Assembly: GCA_004561555.1 (NCBI GenBank)
Contig: SFVH01000024.1
Coordinates: 1-24,003, forward strand
DNA: 24,003 bases
Direction of reading: 5' to 3'
From: a bacterium
Lineage (GTDB): Bacteria > Bacteroidota > Bacteroidia > Bacteroidales > Muribaculaceae
Under the pieces are notes generated by a model, which saw only the letters and a list, made by a program, of their open reading frames with translations, did not search any database and was not told the origin of the DNA. The position numbers were made by a program, and so were the translations under genes. Below are positions 6,575 through 13,935 of the stretch, one piece after another (the first letter of the stretch is position 1; the number at the start of each line of letters is the position of its first letter).

Positions 6575-9223
6575 ATGAGACTTATTTCTACATGCAAAGC
6601 GGCAATCGCTGCTTTACTCTTTGGTTGTTGCGCCACTCAAGCCACTGCGGCTTCCTTCGTGGGTCCGCGCGACGACTTCCGCGACGAAACAATCTATTTC
6701 GTAATGACCACTCGCTTCTACGACGGCGACAAATCAAACAACGTGCAATGTTGGGACGGGCAGTCGTATAACGACGGCGACCCCTGCTGGCGTGGCGACT
6801 TCAAGGGACTTATCGAGAAGCTCGACTACATCAAAGCTCTCGGGTTTACCACCGTATGGATTACTCCGGTGGTTGAAAACGCTTCGGGCTACGACTATCA
6901 TGGCTATCATGCATCCAACTTCTCAAAAGTTGACCCTCGTTACCTCTCGGAAGATGTGACCTTCCAATCGCTCATCGATGCGGCACACTCCAAGGGTATG
7001 AAGATTATTCTCGACATCGTGCTTAACCATACCGGCAACTTCGGAGAAGACCATCTCTGCAAACTCTTCAACCGCGACTGGAATGCCGACCAAAGCAGCA
7101 TCGATGATTGTATGAAGCCATTCACTCAAAGTGAAGGCGGTAAGCTTCCTGATGACTATCTTTCGGTGCCGGGTGCCATCCAATATGCTTATCGTCTGCG
7201 CGAAATGAAAAATACCGACGGTCAAAACCACGACGTAAATAACTATTGGCACCATGTGGGTAATAGTTGGAACTGGGACGACCCCTCACGATGGTGGGGA
7301 CAAATCGCCGGCGACTGCGTAGACCTCAACACCGAAAACCCTTATGTGTCCAACTATCTCGTGGATTGCTATGGCAAGTTTATCCGTATGGGTGTCGACG
7401 GCTTCCGTATCGATACTTCCGGACACATCGCTCGTCTCACTTTCAACAATGCTTTCCTTCCCCAATTTCAAGCAATAGCTGAAGAAGCTAAGGATAAACG
7501 CAACGGCGGTCCGTTCTTTATGTATGGCGAGGTGTGTGCACGCGAGCGAAATGTGACTTATCGCAATCACGAAAACTGCTCTCCCTATTATTACACATGG
7601 AAAGAATCAAAAAGTTATGATTGGGACTATAGCGACACTTCTTGGAACGGCATTACGGTGATGGAAGGCGAATATGGCAATCACACTAATGCAAACTCGG
7701 TGATTCAAGCCGGCAAAGACGACCTCGACGATAGCGGTCAACCCACCTCCAACAACGCTTTCCTTTCGGGTAACGACTATCACACCCCCGACTATTCCAA
7801 ATATTCCGGACTCAGCGTTATTGACTTCCCGATGCATTGGAACTTCCGCACTGCGCGCGAGGCTTTCAGCGTGAAATCCGGTGACAAATGGTATAACGAC
7901 GCCTCTTACAACGTGGTTTATGTAGACTCCCACGACTATGCTCCCGATGGTGCTCCCGAAAGCGAACGCTTCAACCAATCGCAAGACACTTGGGCTGAAA
8001 ACCTCTCGCTTATGTACACCTTCCGCGGTATTCCTTGCGTGTACTACGGCTCGGAAATTGAATTTAAGAAAGGTTGTCCGATTGATAGAGGTCCGAACAT
8101 TGCACTCCGCGAATCAGGACGTGCCTACTATGGCGGTTATATAAAGGGAGATATTAATGTGTCAGACTTCGCCAACTATTCCGGCGCTACCGGCAATATG
8201 GCACAAACCCTCAGCCATCCGCTTGCACAACACATCCAACGTCTCAGTCTTATCCGTATGGCAGTACCGGCACTCCGCAAAGGACAATACAGCACCGAAG
8301 GGTGCTCCGGCGACTTCGCCTTCAAGCGTCGCTACACCGATGCCACTACCGATAGCTACGCTCTTGTCACTATCTCCGGCAATGCTACTTTCTCCGGCAT
8401 CCTCAACGGTAGTTATACCGACGTGGTCACCGGCGATGTGAAGACAGTGACCAACGGCTCGCTCTCAGTGTCTTGCTCTGGAAAGGGTAACCTCCGTGTC
8501 TATGTGCTCTCTACATCTCTCACTCCCGCACCCGGCAAAGTGGGCGTAGACGGCAAATATATCTATACATCATCTCCTGCCTCCATCTCAGCTCCGGCAT
8601 GGGACGGTACAGAGGAAGAACTAACTGACAATCCCGGTGGCGGTGGAGGTGGTGGAAACCCTGGCCCTGTGGAAGTGTACAATCCGCAATTCTATGAAGG
8701 CGAGCTTGCCGCATTCTTCGAGGCTCCCTCCGACAACTCCTACAAAAACGTCAGCGTTTGGTGTTGGAGTAGCACCACCGGTACTAACTTCACCGGTGGC
8801 TCATGGCCCGGCAAAAAAGCAACTAAGATGGGTGTAACCGCTGAAGGCAACGTAATCTGGAAATGGCTCTATGACGGCAACGTTAACGCTTCAGATATGC
8901 CTACCAATATTATCTTCAATGCTACCTCAAGCCCTCAAACACCCGACCTTCCATTCACCAATGGCGGCTACTACACCGTGGGAGGCTTGCAAAAAACCAT
9001 CGTTCCGTCGCCTCATAGTGCTGTCAATAACGTCAAAGCCGTGTCGCTCAAAGTGTGGGCGGCAAACGGGCAAATCCACATCACAGCTCCGGTGGCTACC
9101 ACCGTGGTAATAAGCACCATTGACGGTCGCTCGTATACTCGCTTCGTCGAGATGGGCGAAAACGTAATCGATGGCCTCGGTAAGGGCGTTTATATCGTGG
9201 CAGGCACAAAAGTAATGCTCTAA
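6575..9223 (+). CDS. Secreted GH13 alpha-amylase with CBM26-like starch-binding module and T9SS sorting domain
   Basis: The 882-residue product hydrolyses alpha-1,4 glucans such as starch or glycogen (family knowledge). The GH13 barrel occupies about residues 35-560. Visible signatures are region I DIVLNH (147-152), region II GFRID with nucleophile Asp280, region III YGEV with acid/base Glu319, and region IV VDSHD with transition-state Asp454. Region IV has Ser452 where Asn is usual. A beta domain follows to about 645. Then comes a glycine-rich linker (about 687-697), a CBM26-like module (about 700-810) with WCWSS, WPGKK, NIIFNA and YYTVGG, and a T9SS sorting domain (about 815-882) ending GVYIVAGTKVML. 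The signal peptide is ambiguous: a Sec site near residues 24-26 fits a T9SS cargo, but LFGC at 15-18 resembles a weak lipobox. In Bacteroides the surface amylase SusG is a lipoprotein, so T9SS delivery would be a different route. The gene is monocistronic. Confidence 0.92.
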   Translation: MRLISTCKAAIAALLFGCCATQATAASFVGPRDDFRDETIYFVMTTRFYDGDKSNNVQCWDGQSYNDGDPCWRGDFKGLIEKLDYIKALGFTTVWITPVVENASGYDYHGYHASNFSKVDPRYLSEDVTFQSLIDAAHSKGMKIILDIVLNHTGNFGEDHLCKLFNRDWNADQSSIDDCMKPFTQSEGGKLPDDYLSVPGAIQYAYRLREMKNTDGQNHDVNNYWHHVGNSWNWDDPSRWWGQIAGDCVDLNTENPYVSNYLVDCYGKFIRMGVDGFRIDTSGHIARLTFNNAFLPQFQAIAEEAKDKRNGGPFFMYGEVCARERNVTYRNHENCSPYYYTWKESKSYDWDYSDTSWNGITVMEGEYGNHTNANSVIQAGKDDLDDSGQPTSNNAFLSGNDYHTPDYSKYSGLSVIDFPMHWNFRTAREAFSVKSGDKWYNDASYNVVYVDSHDYAPDGAPESERFNQSQDTWAENLSLMYTFRGIPCVYYGSEIEFKKGCPIDRGPNIALRESGRAYYGGYIKGDINVSDFANYSGATGNMAQTLSHPLAQHIQRLSLIRMAVPALRKGQYSTEGCSGDFAFKRRYTDATTDSYALVTISGNATFSGILNGSYTDVVTGDVKTVTNGSLSVSCSGKGNLRVYVLSTSLTPAPGKVGVDGKYIYTSSPASISAPAWDGTEEELTDNPGGGGGGGNPGPVEVYNPQFYEGELAAFFEAPSDNSYKNVSVWCWSSTTGTNFTGGSWPGKKATKMGVTAEGNVIWKWLYDGNVNASDMPTNIIFNATSSPQTPDLPFTNGGYYTVGGLQKTIVPSPHSAVNNVKAVSLKVWAANGQIHITAPVATTVVISTIDGRSYTRFVEMGENVIDGLGKGVYIVAGTKVML

Positions 9224-9246
9224 TCTAAAAACATCCAATAGGTTTT

Positions 9247-9297
9247 TAACAGACCCACTGCAGGCGAGTCTCAACCGAGGCTCGCCTGCTTCTGTTA
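9247..9297 (+). terminator. GC-rich hairpin after the amylase gene
   Basis: The stem gcaggcgagtctc (9260-9272) with gaggctcgcctgc (9277-9289) gives 13 bp with one G-U around an AACC loop. An outer stem, taacag (9247-9252) with ctgtta (9292-9297), extends it. There is no long T run, but the stem is the strongest in the window by base composition and lies just downstream of the stop. Confidence 0.7.
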
Positions 9298-9317
9298 TCA
9301 GCAAAATTTGAGAAAAG

Positions 9318-9349
9318 TTTGCAAATGTCAAGAAAATCAATTAATTTTG
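9318..9349 (+). promoter_or_regulatory. Bacteroidetes-type promoter for rplS
   Basis: TTTG (9318-9321) and TAATTTTG (9342-9349) match both consensus elements exactly, with 20 bases between them. The start of transcription is expected near 9356, at the left edge of the leader hairpin. Confidence 0.85.
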
Positions 9350-9358
9350 CACCGATTT

Positions 9359-9399
9359 TCGCAACCGCTGGCGCGACACGAGGTCCGCGAATGTTGCGA
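9359..9399 (+). promoter_or_regulatory. Structured 5' leader of rplS (candidate L19 autoregulatory RNA)
   Basis: Directly after the predicted transcription start, tcgcaac (9359-9365) pairs with gttgcga (9393-9399). Inside it, gcg-c-gac (9371-9377) pairs with gtc-cgc (9383-9388) around the loop acgag (9378-9382), leaving one bulged C. The remaining bases to the rplS start at 9429 are AT-rich and unpaired. Ribosomal-protein leaders that bind the encoded protein are known for L19 in other bacteria. That this element binds L19 is inference from position and shape. Confidence 0.5.
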
Positions 9400-9428
9400 C
9401 GAGTATTAACTTTTTAATTAACAACAAA

Positions 9429-9785
9429 ATGGACTTAATTAAAATTGCTGAAGAAGCATTTGCTACCGGCAAGCAACATCCGGAGTTTGGCCCCGGCGAC
9501 ACCATCACAGTGTCTTACCGTATTAAAGAAGGTAACAAGGAACGTATCCAGCAGTATCGCGGTGTAGTAATCCGCATCAGTGGCGAAGGCATCAAGAAGC
9601 GTTTCACCGTTCGCAAGATGAGCGACAACGTAGGTGTAGAGCGTATCTTCCCCATCGAGTCGCCGTTTATCGACAGTATCGTCGTGAACAAGTTTGGTAA
9701 AGTGCGTCGTGCAAAATTGTACTACCTCCGCGCTCTCACCGGCAAGAAGGCACGCATCAAAGAACGCCGCGTAAACAACAAATAA
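9429..9785 (+). CDS. rplS: 50S ribosomal protein L19
   Basis: The 118-residue basic protein matches bacterial L19 over its full length: FGPGDTITVSYRI, the RIQQYRGVVIRISG core, TVRKMSDNVGVERIFPIESP and the tail LYYLRALTGKKARIKERR. L19 sits at the 30S-50S interface of the ribosome, near the sites where the two subunits bridge. The gene is a single transcription unit here, with its own consensus promoter, a folded leader and a strong terminator. It is separated from the trmD-rimM-rpsP genes that accompany it in many other bacteria. The ATG at 9429 gives the usual N-terminus for the family. Nothing is truncated or unusual in the protein. Confidence 0.97.
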   Translation: MDLIKIAEEAFATGKQHPEFGPGDTITVSYRIKEGNKERIQQYRGVVIRISGEGIKKRFTVRKMSDNVGVERIFPIESPFIDSIVVNKFGKVRRAKLYYLRALTGKKARIKERRVNNK

Positions 9786-9815
9786 TCTTTACTGCGTTAC
9801 GCAACATCAACGATA

Positions 9816-9854
9816 AAATAGTCCGTCAGATGCAGTTCGTCTGACGGATTATTT
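9816..9854 (+). terminator. Terminator after rplS
   Basis: A stem of 15 bp runs from 9816-9830 to 9840-9854 around the loop tgcagttcg. The core is tccgtcaga with tctgacgga, flanked by A/T pairs and one G-U, so the right arm ends in TTATTT. The symmetric A and T flanks could work in both directions. Confidence 0.85.
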
Positions 9855-9876
9855 ATGAATTTTGCCAGTTAGCTGT

Positions 9877-11010
9877 ATGACGATTGAAGTTAAAGCTATA
9901 TCAAAGGAACGAGGTGATTTGAAGCGCTTTGTGAAGTTCGGCATCGACCTTTACAAAGGTAATGATTGCTATGTTCCGCCATTGATTTCCGACGAAATCG
10001 ACACCCTTGACCCCATTAAAAATCCTGCATTCGACTTTTGCGATGCGGAGTATTTTATGGCATATTCCGACGGCAAGCCCGTGGGAAGAATTGCTGCAAT
10101 AATCCATCATCGCGCCAACGAGTATAGTGGTAAAAAAGAGATGCGTTTCGGATTTGTCGACTTTATTGACAATCGCGAGGTGAGCGGTGCCCTCTTTAAA
10201 GCGGCAATCGATTGGGGTAAGAGCAACGGCATGGAGAGCATCGTCGGACCATTGGGCTTTTCGGATATGGACCAAGAAGGGATGCTTGTGGAAGGATTTG
10301 ACGAACTTTCCACGATGGCAACCATCTACAACTATCCCTATTATTCGGAGCATCTTGAAGCTATGGGCTTCGAGAAGCGCGCCGACTGGGTGGAATACAG
10401 CCTCGGAGTGCCCGATGCTATCCCCGAAAAACACCTTCGTATAGCTGAAATCGTGAAGCAAAAGTATGGACTTAGAATAGAAAAATACACCAGCCGTAAG
10501 CAGGCGGTGGAAGAAATCGGACGACCGCTGTTTGAGCTCGTCAATGAGGCATATGCCAACTTGTTTGAATTCACCCGGCTCTCCGACCGTCAAATCAACT
10601 ACTACGTTGATATCTATATCCGACTGTTGCGCTTGGATTTTCTCACTACAATCAAAGATTCGCAAAACCGACTGATAGGCTTTGGAGTGGCTCTGCCCTC
10701 GCTTTCTCGAGCCTTGCAAAAGGCGAAAGGCAAGTTGTTTCCTTTCGGATGGTGGCACTTGATGAGAGCCATGTACTTCAATAAGACAGATATTGTTGAC
10801 CTCCTCTTGGTGGCTGTTCGTCCGGAATATCAAAGCAAAGGCGTGAATGCTTTGCTGTTCACCGACTTAATCCCATGTTTCCAAAAATATGGATATAAGT
10901 ATGCCGAGAGCAATCCCGAGCTTGAGCTAAATCAAAAGGTGCAGTCACAATGGCAATATTTTGAGGCAAGACAGCATAAGCGCAGACGTGCTTATGGTAA
11001 AAAGATTTAA
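9877..11010 (+). CDS. GNAT-fold acyltransferase-like protein (YghO-like)
   Basis: The product of 377 residues resembles a family common in Bacteroidales and annotated as GNAT or YghO-like. It has an N-terminal half with GKPVGRIAAIIHHRANE and MESIVGPLGFSDMDQEGMLV, and a C-terminal acyl-CoA-binding-type segment, VDLLLVAVRPEYQSKGVNAL, in which RPEYQSKGV resembles the GNAT motif A (Q/R-x-x-G-x-G/A). The acceptor substrate is unknown. The start at ATG 9877 is preferred over a TTG 15 bases upstream. No clear promoter lies between the rplS terminator and this start, so it may depend on read-through or a divergent promoter. The family assignment is fairly sure, the activity is not. Confidence 0.7.
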   Translation: MTIEVKAISKERGDLKRFVKFGIDLYKGNDCYVPPLISDEIDTLDPIKNPAFDFCDAEYFMAYSDGKPVGRIAAIIHHRANEYSGKKEMRFGFVDFIDNREVSGALFKAAIDWGKSNGMESIVGPLGFSDMDQEGMLVEGFDELSTMATIYNYPYYSEHLEAMGFEKRADWVEYSLGVPDAIPEKHLRIAEIVKQKYGLRIEKYTSRKQAVEEIGRPLFELVNEAYANLFEFTRLSDRQINYYVDIYIRLLRLDFLTTIKDSQNRLIGFGVALPSLSRALQKAKGKLFPFGWWHLMRAMYFNKTDIVDLLLVAVRPEYQSKGVNALLFTDLIPCFQKYGYKYAESNPELELNQKVQSQWQYFEARQHKRRRAYGKKI

Positions 11011-11020
11011 AAAATCTTTT
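11000..11020 (+). terminator. Possible AT-rich terminator at the end of the GNAT-like gene
   Basis: aaaagattt (11000-11008) pairs with aaatctttt (11012-11020) around three A residues, overlapping the stop codon and ending in TTTT. It is weak because it is all A/T apart from one G-C pair. A second imperfect hairpin follows at about 11023-11060 (acatt..tcgcc with ggcga..aatgt), without a T run. Confidence 0.35.
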
Positions 11021-11077
11021 ATATCGTTACATTCGTCGCCTCTTGTGGCGAAATGTCGATAAAAATGCCCCTAATCG

Positions 11078-11108
11078 TTGATTTTTAGAAGATTTGTTTG
11101 TATCTTTG
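11078..11108 (+). promoter_or_regulatory. Bacteroidetes-type promoter for yceD-rpmF
   Basis: TTG at 11078-11080 and TATCTTTG at 11101-11108 (perfect -7 consensus) are 20 bases apart. The -7 element overlaps an upstream in-frame TTG codon (11094), which shows that translation must begin downstream, at 11124. Confidence 0.8.
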
Positions 11109-11123
11109 CGCTGTTTTAACGGA

Positions 11124-11657
11124 ATGAAAATGGGACAGTTGACATCCTATACCTTAGAGCTGAGGACTTTACCTATTGGTAGCCAACAGTTTAACTACGT
11201 TGTCGGCAACGATTTTTTCGCTCTTAGAGAGGAGACGGAAATACGTAGCGGCGAGGTTGATGTCACGCTTGAAGTGATACGTAAAGGCGATATCTTCAAC
11301 TTGTTTTTCACTTTCAAAGGCGAAATAGTTGTAGCCTGTGACCGTTGTCTTGACGATATGACGTTGCCAATAGATAGTGATTATCAGGTGGTTATCAAAT
11401 ATTCAGACAACCCGAGTGACGACAACGATGAAGTGATAGAAGTGGCTGAAAATGTCAGAGACTACGACCTCACCGACTTGATTTACGACTCTATCGCCCT
11501 TGAAATTCCGATGAAACACAGGCATGCTGACGGCCAATGCAATCCTGAGATGATAGAAAAACTTCTCGGTAGCACTGCCTACGAAGACGAAAAAGAGAGT
11601 AACATAGACCCTCGATGGAATGCGTTGAGGGACATTATTGATAACAACAAAAAATAA
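11124..11657 (+). CDS. yceD: YceD/DUF177 family protein, 23S rRNA accumulation factor
   Basis: The 177-residue acidic protein belongs to DUF177 (YceD). The mark of the family is the central CDRCLDDMTLPI, with a CxxC pair, and an acidic stretch (DNPSDDNDEVIEV) before the conserved helix DLTDLIYDSIALEIPM; the end carries DPRWNALRDI. In E. coli YceD is needed for normal 23S rRNA levels. The start ATG 11124 is chosen because the promoter -7 element lies upstream at 11101-11108; ATG 11130 is an alternative. It is followed by rpmF after nine bases, the same pairing as in E. coli, where plsX and fabH come next. Here plsX is missing from that position and fabH follows directly. Confidence 0.9.
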   Translation: MKMGQLTSYTLELRTLPIGSQQFNYVVGNDFFALREETEIRSGEVDVTLEVIRKGDIFNLFFTFKGEIVVACDRCLDDMTLPIDSDYQVVIKYSDNPSDDNDEVIEVAENVRDYDLTDLIYDSIALEIPMKHRHADGQCNPEMIEKLLGSTAYEDEKESNIDPRWNALRDIIDNNKK

Positions 11658-11666
11658 AATAAGAAA

Positions 11667-11852
11667 ATGGCACATCCTAAACGAAAACAATCAAAGACCA
11701 GAACTGCTAAGAGAAGAACTCACGACAAGGCTTTGGTACCTACCTTGGTGCTTTGTCCTAACTGTGGCGCATGGCACGTATACCACACCGTATGCGGCGA
11801 ATGCGGTTATTATCGCGGCAAGGTGGCTATCGAAAAAGAAGCTGCACTCTAA
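11667..11852 (+). CDS. rpmF: 50S ribosomal protein L32
   Basis: This 61-residue basic protein is L32. It begins MAHPKRKQSKTRTAKRR and has a zinc-ribbon core, CPNCGAWHVYHTVCGECGYY, with both CxxC pairs intact. Bacteria also have zinc-free L32 forms; this is the zinc-binding type. It sits nine bases after yceD and shares its promoter. L32 is a small protein of the large ribosomal subunit. The next 56 bases hold a 10-bp palindrome before fabH. Confidence 0.97.
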   Translation: MAHPKRKQSKTRTAKRRTHDKALVPTLVLCPNCGAWHVYHTVCGECGYYRGKVAIEKEAAL

Positions 11853-11871
11853 GCCTCTTCTCAAGCTAAAA

Positions 11872-11899
11872 TTGTCCTAAATCATAGGGTTTAGGACAA
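11872..11899 (+). terminator. 10-bp inverted repeat between rpmF and fabH
   Basis: ttgtcctaaa (11872-11881) and tttaggacaa (11890-11899) are perfect inverted repeats separated by eight bases, followed by the T-rich ATTTGTTTAA. The simplest reading is a terminator after rpmF. The right arm overlaps CAAATTTG (11897-11904), one base from a -7 element, so it could instead be an operator or attenuator at the fabH promoter. Confidence 0.5.
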
Positions 11900-11926
11900 A
11901 TTTGTTTAATGCACAACATCCTAACA

Positions 11927-12913
11927 ATGTTAAGAGCAAAAATAACGGGAATAGGTTCCTATGTGCCTGACTATGTGCTCACTAACGACGAGCTGTCGCA
12001 AATTGTCGACACTAACGACGAGTGGATTACCACTCGCGTGGGCATTAAAGAGCGTCGTATCCTCAAAGGCGAGGGTTTGGGCTCTTCACACATGGGTGCC
12101 ATCGCTGTAAAGCGAATGATGGACGAATATGGATTTAAGTATGACGAGGTCGACTTGGTCATTTGCGCTACATCTAATCCCGACTACCGTTTCCCTTCTA
12201 CGGCATCAATAATCTGCCAAAAGGCAGGATTGACGGGTTGCTATGCCTACGATATCCAAGCTGCATGTGCCGGATTTATCGTAGCTTTGCAAGCTGCTAA
12301 CGCTTATGTGCGCGCCGGACTATACAAGAAGGTGATTGTTGTGGCAGCCGAGATGATGTCGAGTATGACCAACTACGAAGACCGCACTACATGTCCGCTC
12401 TTCGGTGATGCGGCGGCAGCCGTGATGGTAGAGCCTACTACCGAAGAAAATGTTGGTGTTATCGACGGTGTATATCACGTTAATGGCGAGGGACTCTCCC
12501 ATTTGGTGATGAAAGCCGGAGGGTCGGCTTATCCTGCCAGCCACGAGACGGTGGATGCTCGTGAGCATTTCGTGTATCAAGAAGGTCGTGCTGTATATAA
12601 GCACGCAGTGACTGATATGCTTACTTCTTCGCTCGATGTGATGAAGCGCAACAATTTGTCGGTAGAGGATATCGATTGGTTTGTGCCTCATCAAGCAAAT
12701 CTTCGCATCATTGAGGCAGTGGGCGACAGAATAGGCATCCCTGAAAGCAAAGTGCTTGTCAATATTGAAAAGCGCGGCAACACCAGCGCCGCTTCAATAC
12801 CTTTATGTCTTGACGAAAATAAAGACAAACTCAAAAAGGGCGACAAGATTGTGCTTACGGCATTCGGCGCCGGGTTTACTTGGGGCGCTATGTATATTGT
12901 CTGGGACATTTAA
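11927..12913 (+). CDS. fabH: 3-oxoacyl-ACP synthase III (KAS III)
   Basis: FabH condenses acetyl-CoA or a branched acyl-CoA with malonyl-ACP to start fatty-acid synthesis. Numbered from the start chosen here (328 residues), the catalytic triad is intact: Cys114 in IQAACAGF, His255 in FVPHQANLR and Asn285 in RGNTSAAS. Other family marks are VDTNDEWITTRVGIKERR (28-45), LFGDAAAAVMV and the terminal GAGFTWGAMYI. ATG 11927 leaves five residues before the conserved ITG strand, as in relatives. An upstream in-frame ATG at 11909 would add six residues and lies close to the palindrome. The gene follows rpmF, as is common, and precedes era and der. The protein is of normal length with no odd residues. 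Confidence 0.95.
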   Translation: MLRAKITGIGSYVPDYVLTNDELSQIVDTNDEWITTRVGIKERRILKGEGLGSSHMGAIAVKRMMDEYGFKYDEVDLVICATSNPDYRFPSTASIICQKAGLTGCYAYDIQAACAGFIVALQAANAYVRAGLYKKVIVVAAEMMSSMTNYEDRTTCPLFGDAAAAVMVEPTTEENVGVIDGVYHVNGEGLSHLVMKAGGSAYPASHETVDAREHFVYQEGRAVYKHAVTDMLTSSLDVMKRNNLSVEDIDWFVPHQANLRIIEAVGDRIGIPESKVLVNIEKRGNTSAASIPLCLDENKDKLKKGDKIVLTAFGAGFTWGAMYIVWDI

Positions 12914-12952
12914 GCCGCAGAGAGCAAATTATTTAATAATAAAACCAATAAG

Positions 12953-13001
12953 TGCGGAGGCGGCACAGGATTTTTCCGGTACCGTTTTCCGCATTTTGTT
13001 T
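12953..13001 (+). terminator. Candidate terminator after fabH
   Basis: tgcgga (12953-12958) pairs with tccgca (12988-12993), and the stem can continue inward through two G-U pairs to cgg/ccg. The right arm is followed by TTTTGTTT. The stem is imperfect with a large loop, and era starts 19 bases later, so it may only partly reduce read-through into era. Confidence 0.45.
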
Positions 13002-13019
13002 CATCAATCTCAAGCAACT

Positions 13020-13904
13020 ATGGACCATAGAGCTGGTTTTGTAAATATCGTCGGAAATCCTAACGTGGGAAAATCTACGCTAATGAATCGCCTTGTGGGC
13101 GAACGTGTGAGCATCATCACCCAAAAAGCGCAGACCACTCGCCATCGTATCAACGGCATCGTCAATGCCGACGACTACCAAATTGTCTTTTCCGACACTC
13201 CCGGCGTGCTCAAGCCAAAATACAAGCTGCAAGAGAGTATGCTCAACTTTTCGGAGAGCGCACTCACCGATGCCGATGTGCTCCTCTATGTCACCGATGT
13301 AGTGGAAGACCCCTCAAAAAATGCCGACTTCATTGCCAAGGTGGCAAAAGAGAAGGTACCGGTGTTGTTGGTCATAAATAAGATTGACTTGCTCAAAGGC
13401 AACGACGACTTGTTGAAAATTTTCGACCATTGGCGTGGATTGCTCCCTAATGCCGAGGTCTTCCCGATGTCGGCAAAGGAGAATTTCAATGTAGAGTCGC
13501 TGATGAAGCGCATCGTCGATTTGTTGCCGCCTTCGCCTCCCTATTTCGGCAAAGATGCCCTTACCGACAAGCCCGCCCGCTTCTTCGTAACAGAGATTGT
13601 GCGCGAGAAAATACTTTTGGAATATGACAAGGAAGTGCCTTATGCCACGGAGGTCATCGTCGAGAAGTTTGACGAGAGAGCCGACAGCATACACATCATG
13701 TGTGTGGTTTATGTGGAGCGAGATAGCCAAAAAGGCATCATTATCGGTAGGGGAGGCTCTAAACTCAAACGTGTGGGAATGGATGCTCGACGCGACATCG
13801 AAACATTTTTCGGCAAAAAAGTGTTTTTAGAGATATATGTGAAAGTGGAAGCCGACTGGCGTAATCGCGAGAATAAGTTGCGCTCGTTTGGCTACATGGA
13901 CTAA
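13020..13904 (+). CDS. era: GTPase Era, 16S rRNA processing and 30S assembly
   Basis: Era is a membrane-associated GTPase that binds the 3' end of 16S rRNA during 30S maturation. The 294-residue product has G1 GNPNVGKS (12-19), a G2 threonine in QTTRHRI, G3 DTPG (59-62), G4 NKID (120-123) and G5 SAK (151-153). A C-terminal KH domain follows, with GRGGSKL (243-249) and the ending KLRSFGYMD. Start choice: the frame is open much further left, but ATG 13020 gives MDHRAGFVNIVGNP, the normal N-terminus, while the upstream codons overlap fabH. The gene precedes der by 31 bases, and both are ribosome-assembly GTPases. Confidence 0.96.
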   Translation: MDHRAGFVNIVGNPNVGKSTLMNRLVGERVSIITQKAQTTRHRINGIVNADDYQIVFSDTPGVLKPKYKLQESMLNFSESALTDADVLLYVTDVVEDPSKNADFIAKVAKEKVPVLLVINKIDLLKGNDDLLKIFDHWRGLLPNAEVFPMSAKENFNVESLMKRIVDLLPPSPPYFGKDALTDKPARFFVTEIVREKILLEYDKEVPYATEVIVEKFDERADSIHIMCVVYVERDSQKGIIIGRGGSKLKRVGMDARRDIETFFGKKVFLEIYVKVEADWRNRENKLRSFGYMD

Positions 13905-13935
13905 CCTCAAACAAATAATTAGAAATTAAAGATAT

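Noticed and set aside
8636..8668. Glycine-rich stretch in the amylase gene as a repeat element
   Set aside because: It encodes a simple flexible linker between the catalytic part and the CBM26-like module.
1..9223. A complete polysaccharide-utilisation locus
   Set aside because: No SusC, SusD or regulator gene is in the window; only associated types of protein are present.
9901..10833. Long open frame (about 310 codons) on the minus strand opposite the GNAT-like gene
   Set aside because: It lies wholly antisense to a gene with recognisable motifs and its translation shows no domain; codon bias of the + strand gene explains it.
11094..11123. TTG start ten codons upstream for yceD
   Set aside because: It overlaps the promoter -7 element, so the codon would not be in the transcript.
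12756..13019. Upstream extension of era, overlapping fabH by over 150 bases
   Set aside because: The normal Era N-terminus begins at ATG 13020; the extra residues are out-of-frame fabH and intergenic sequence.
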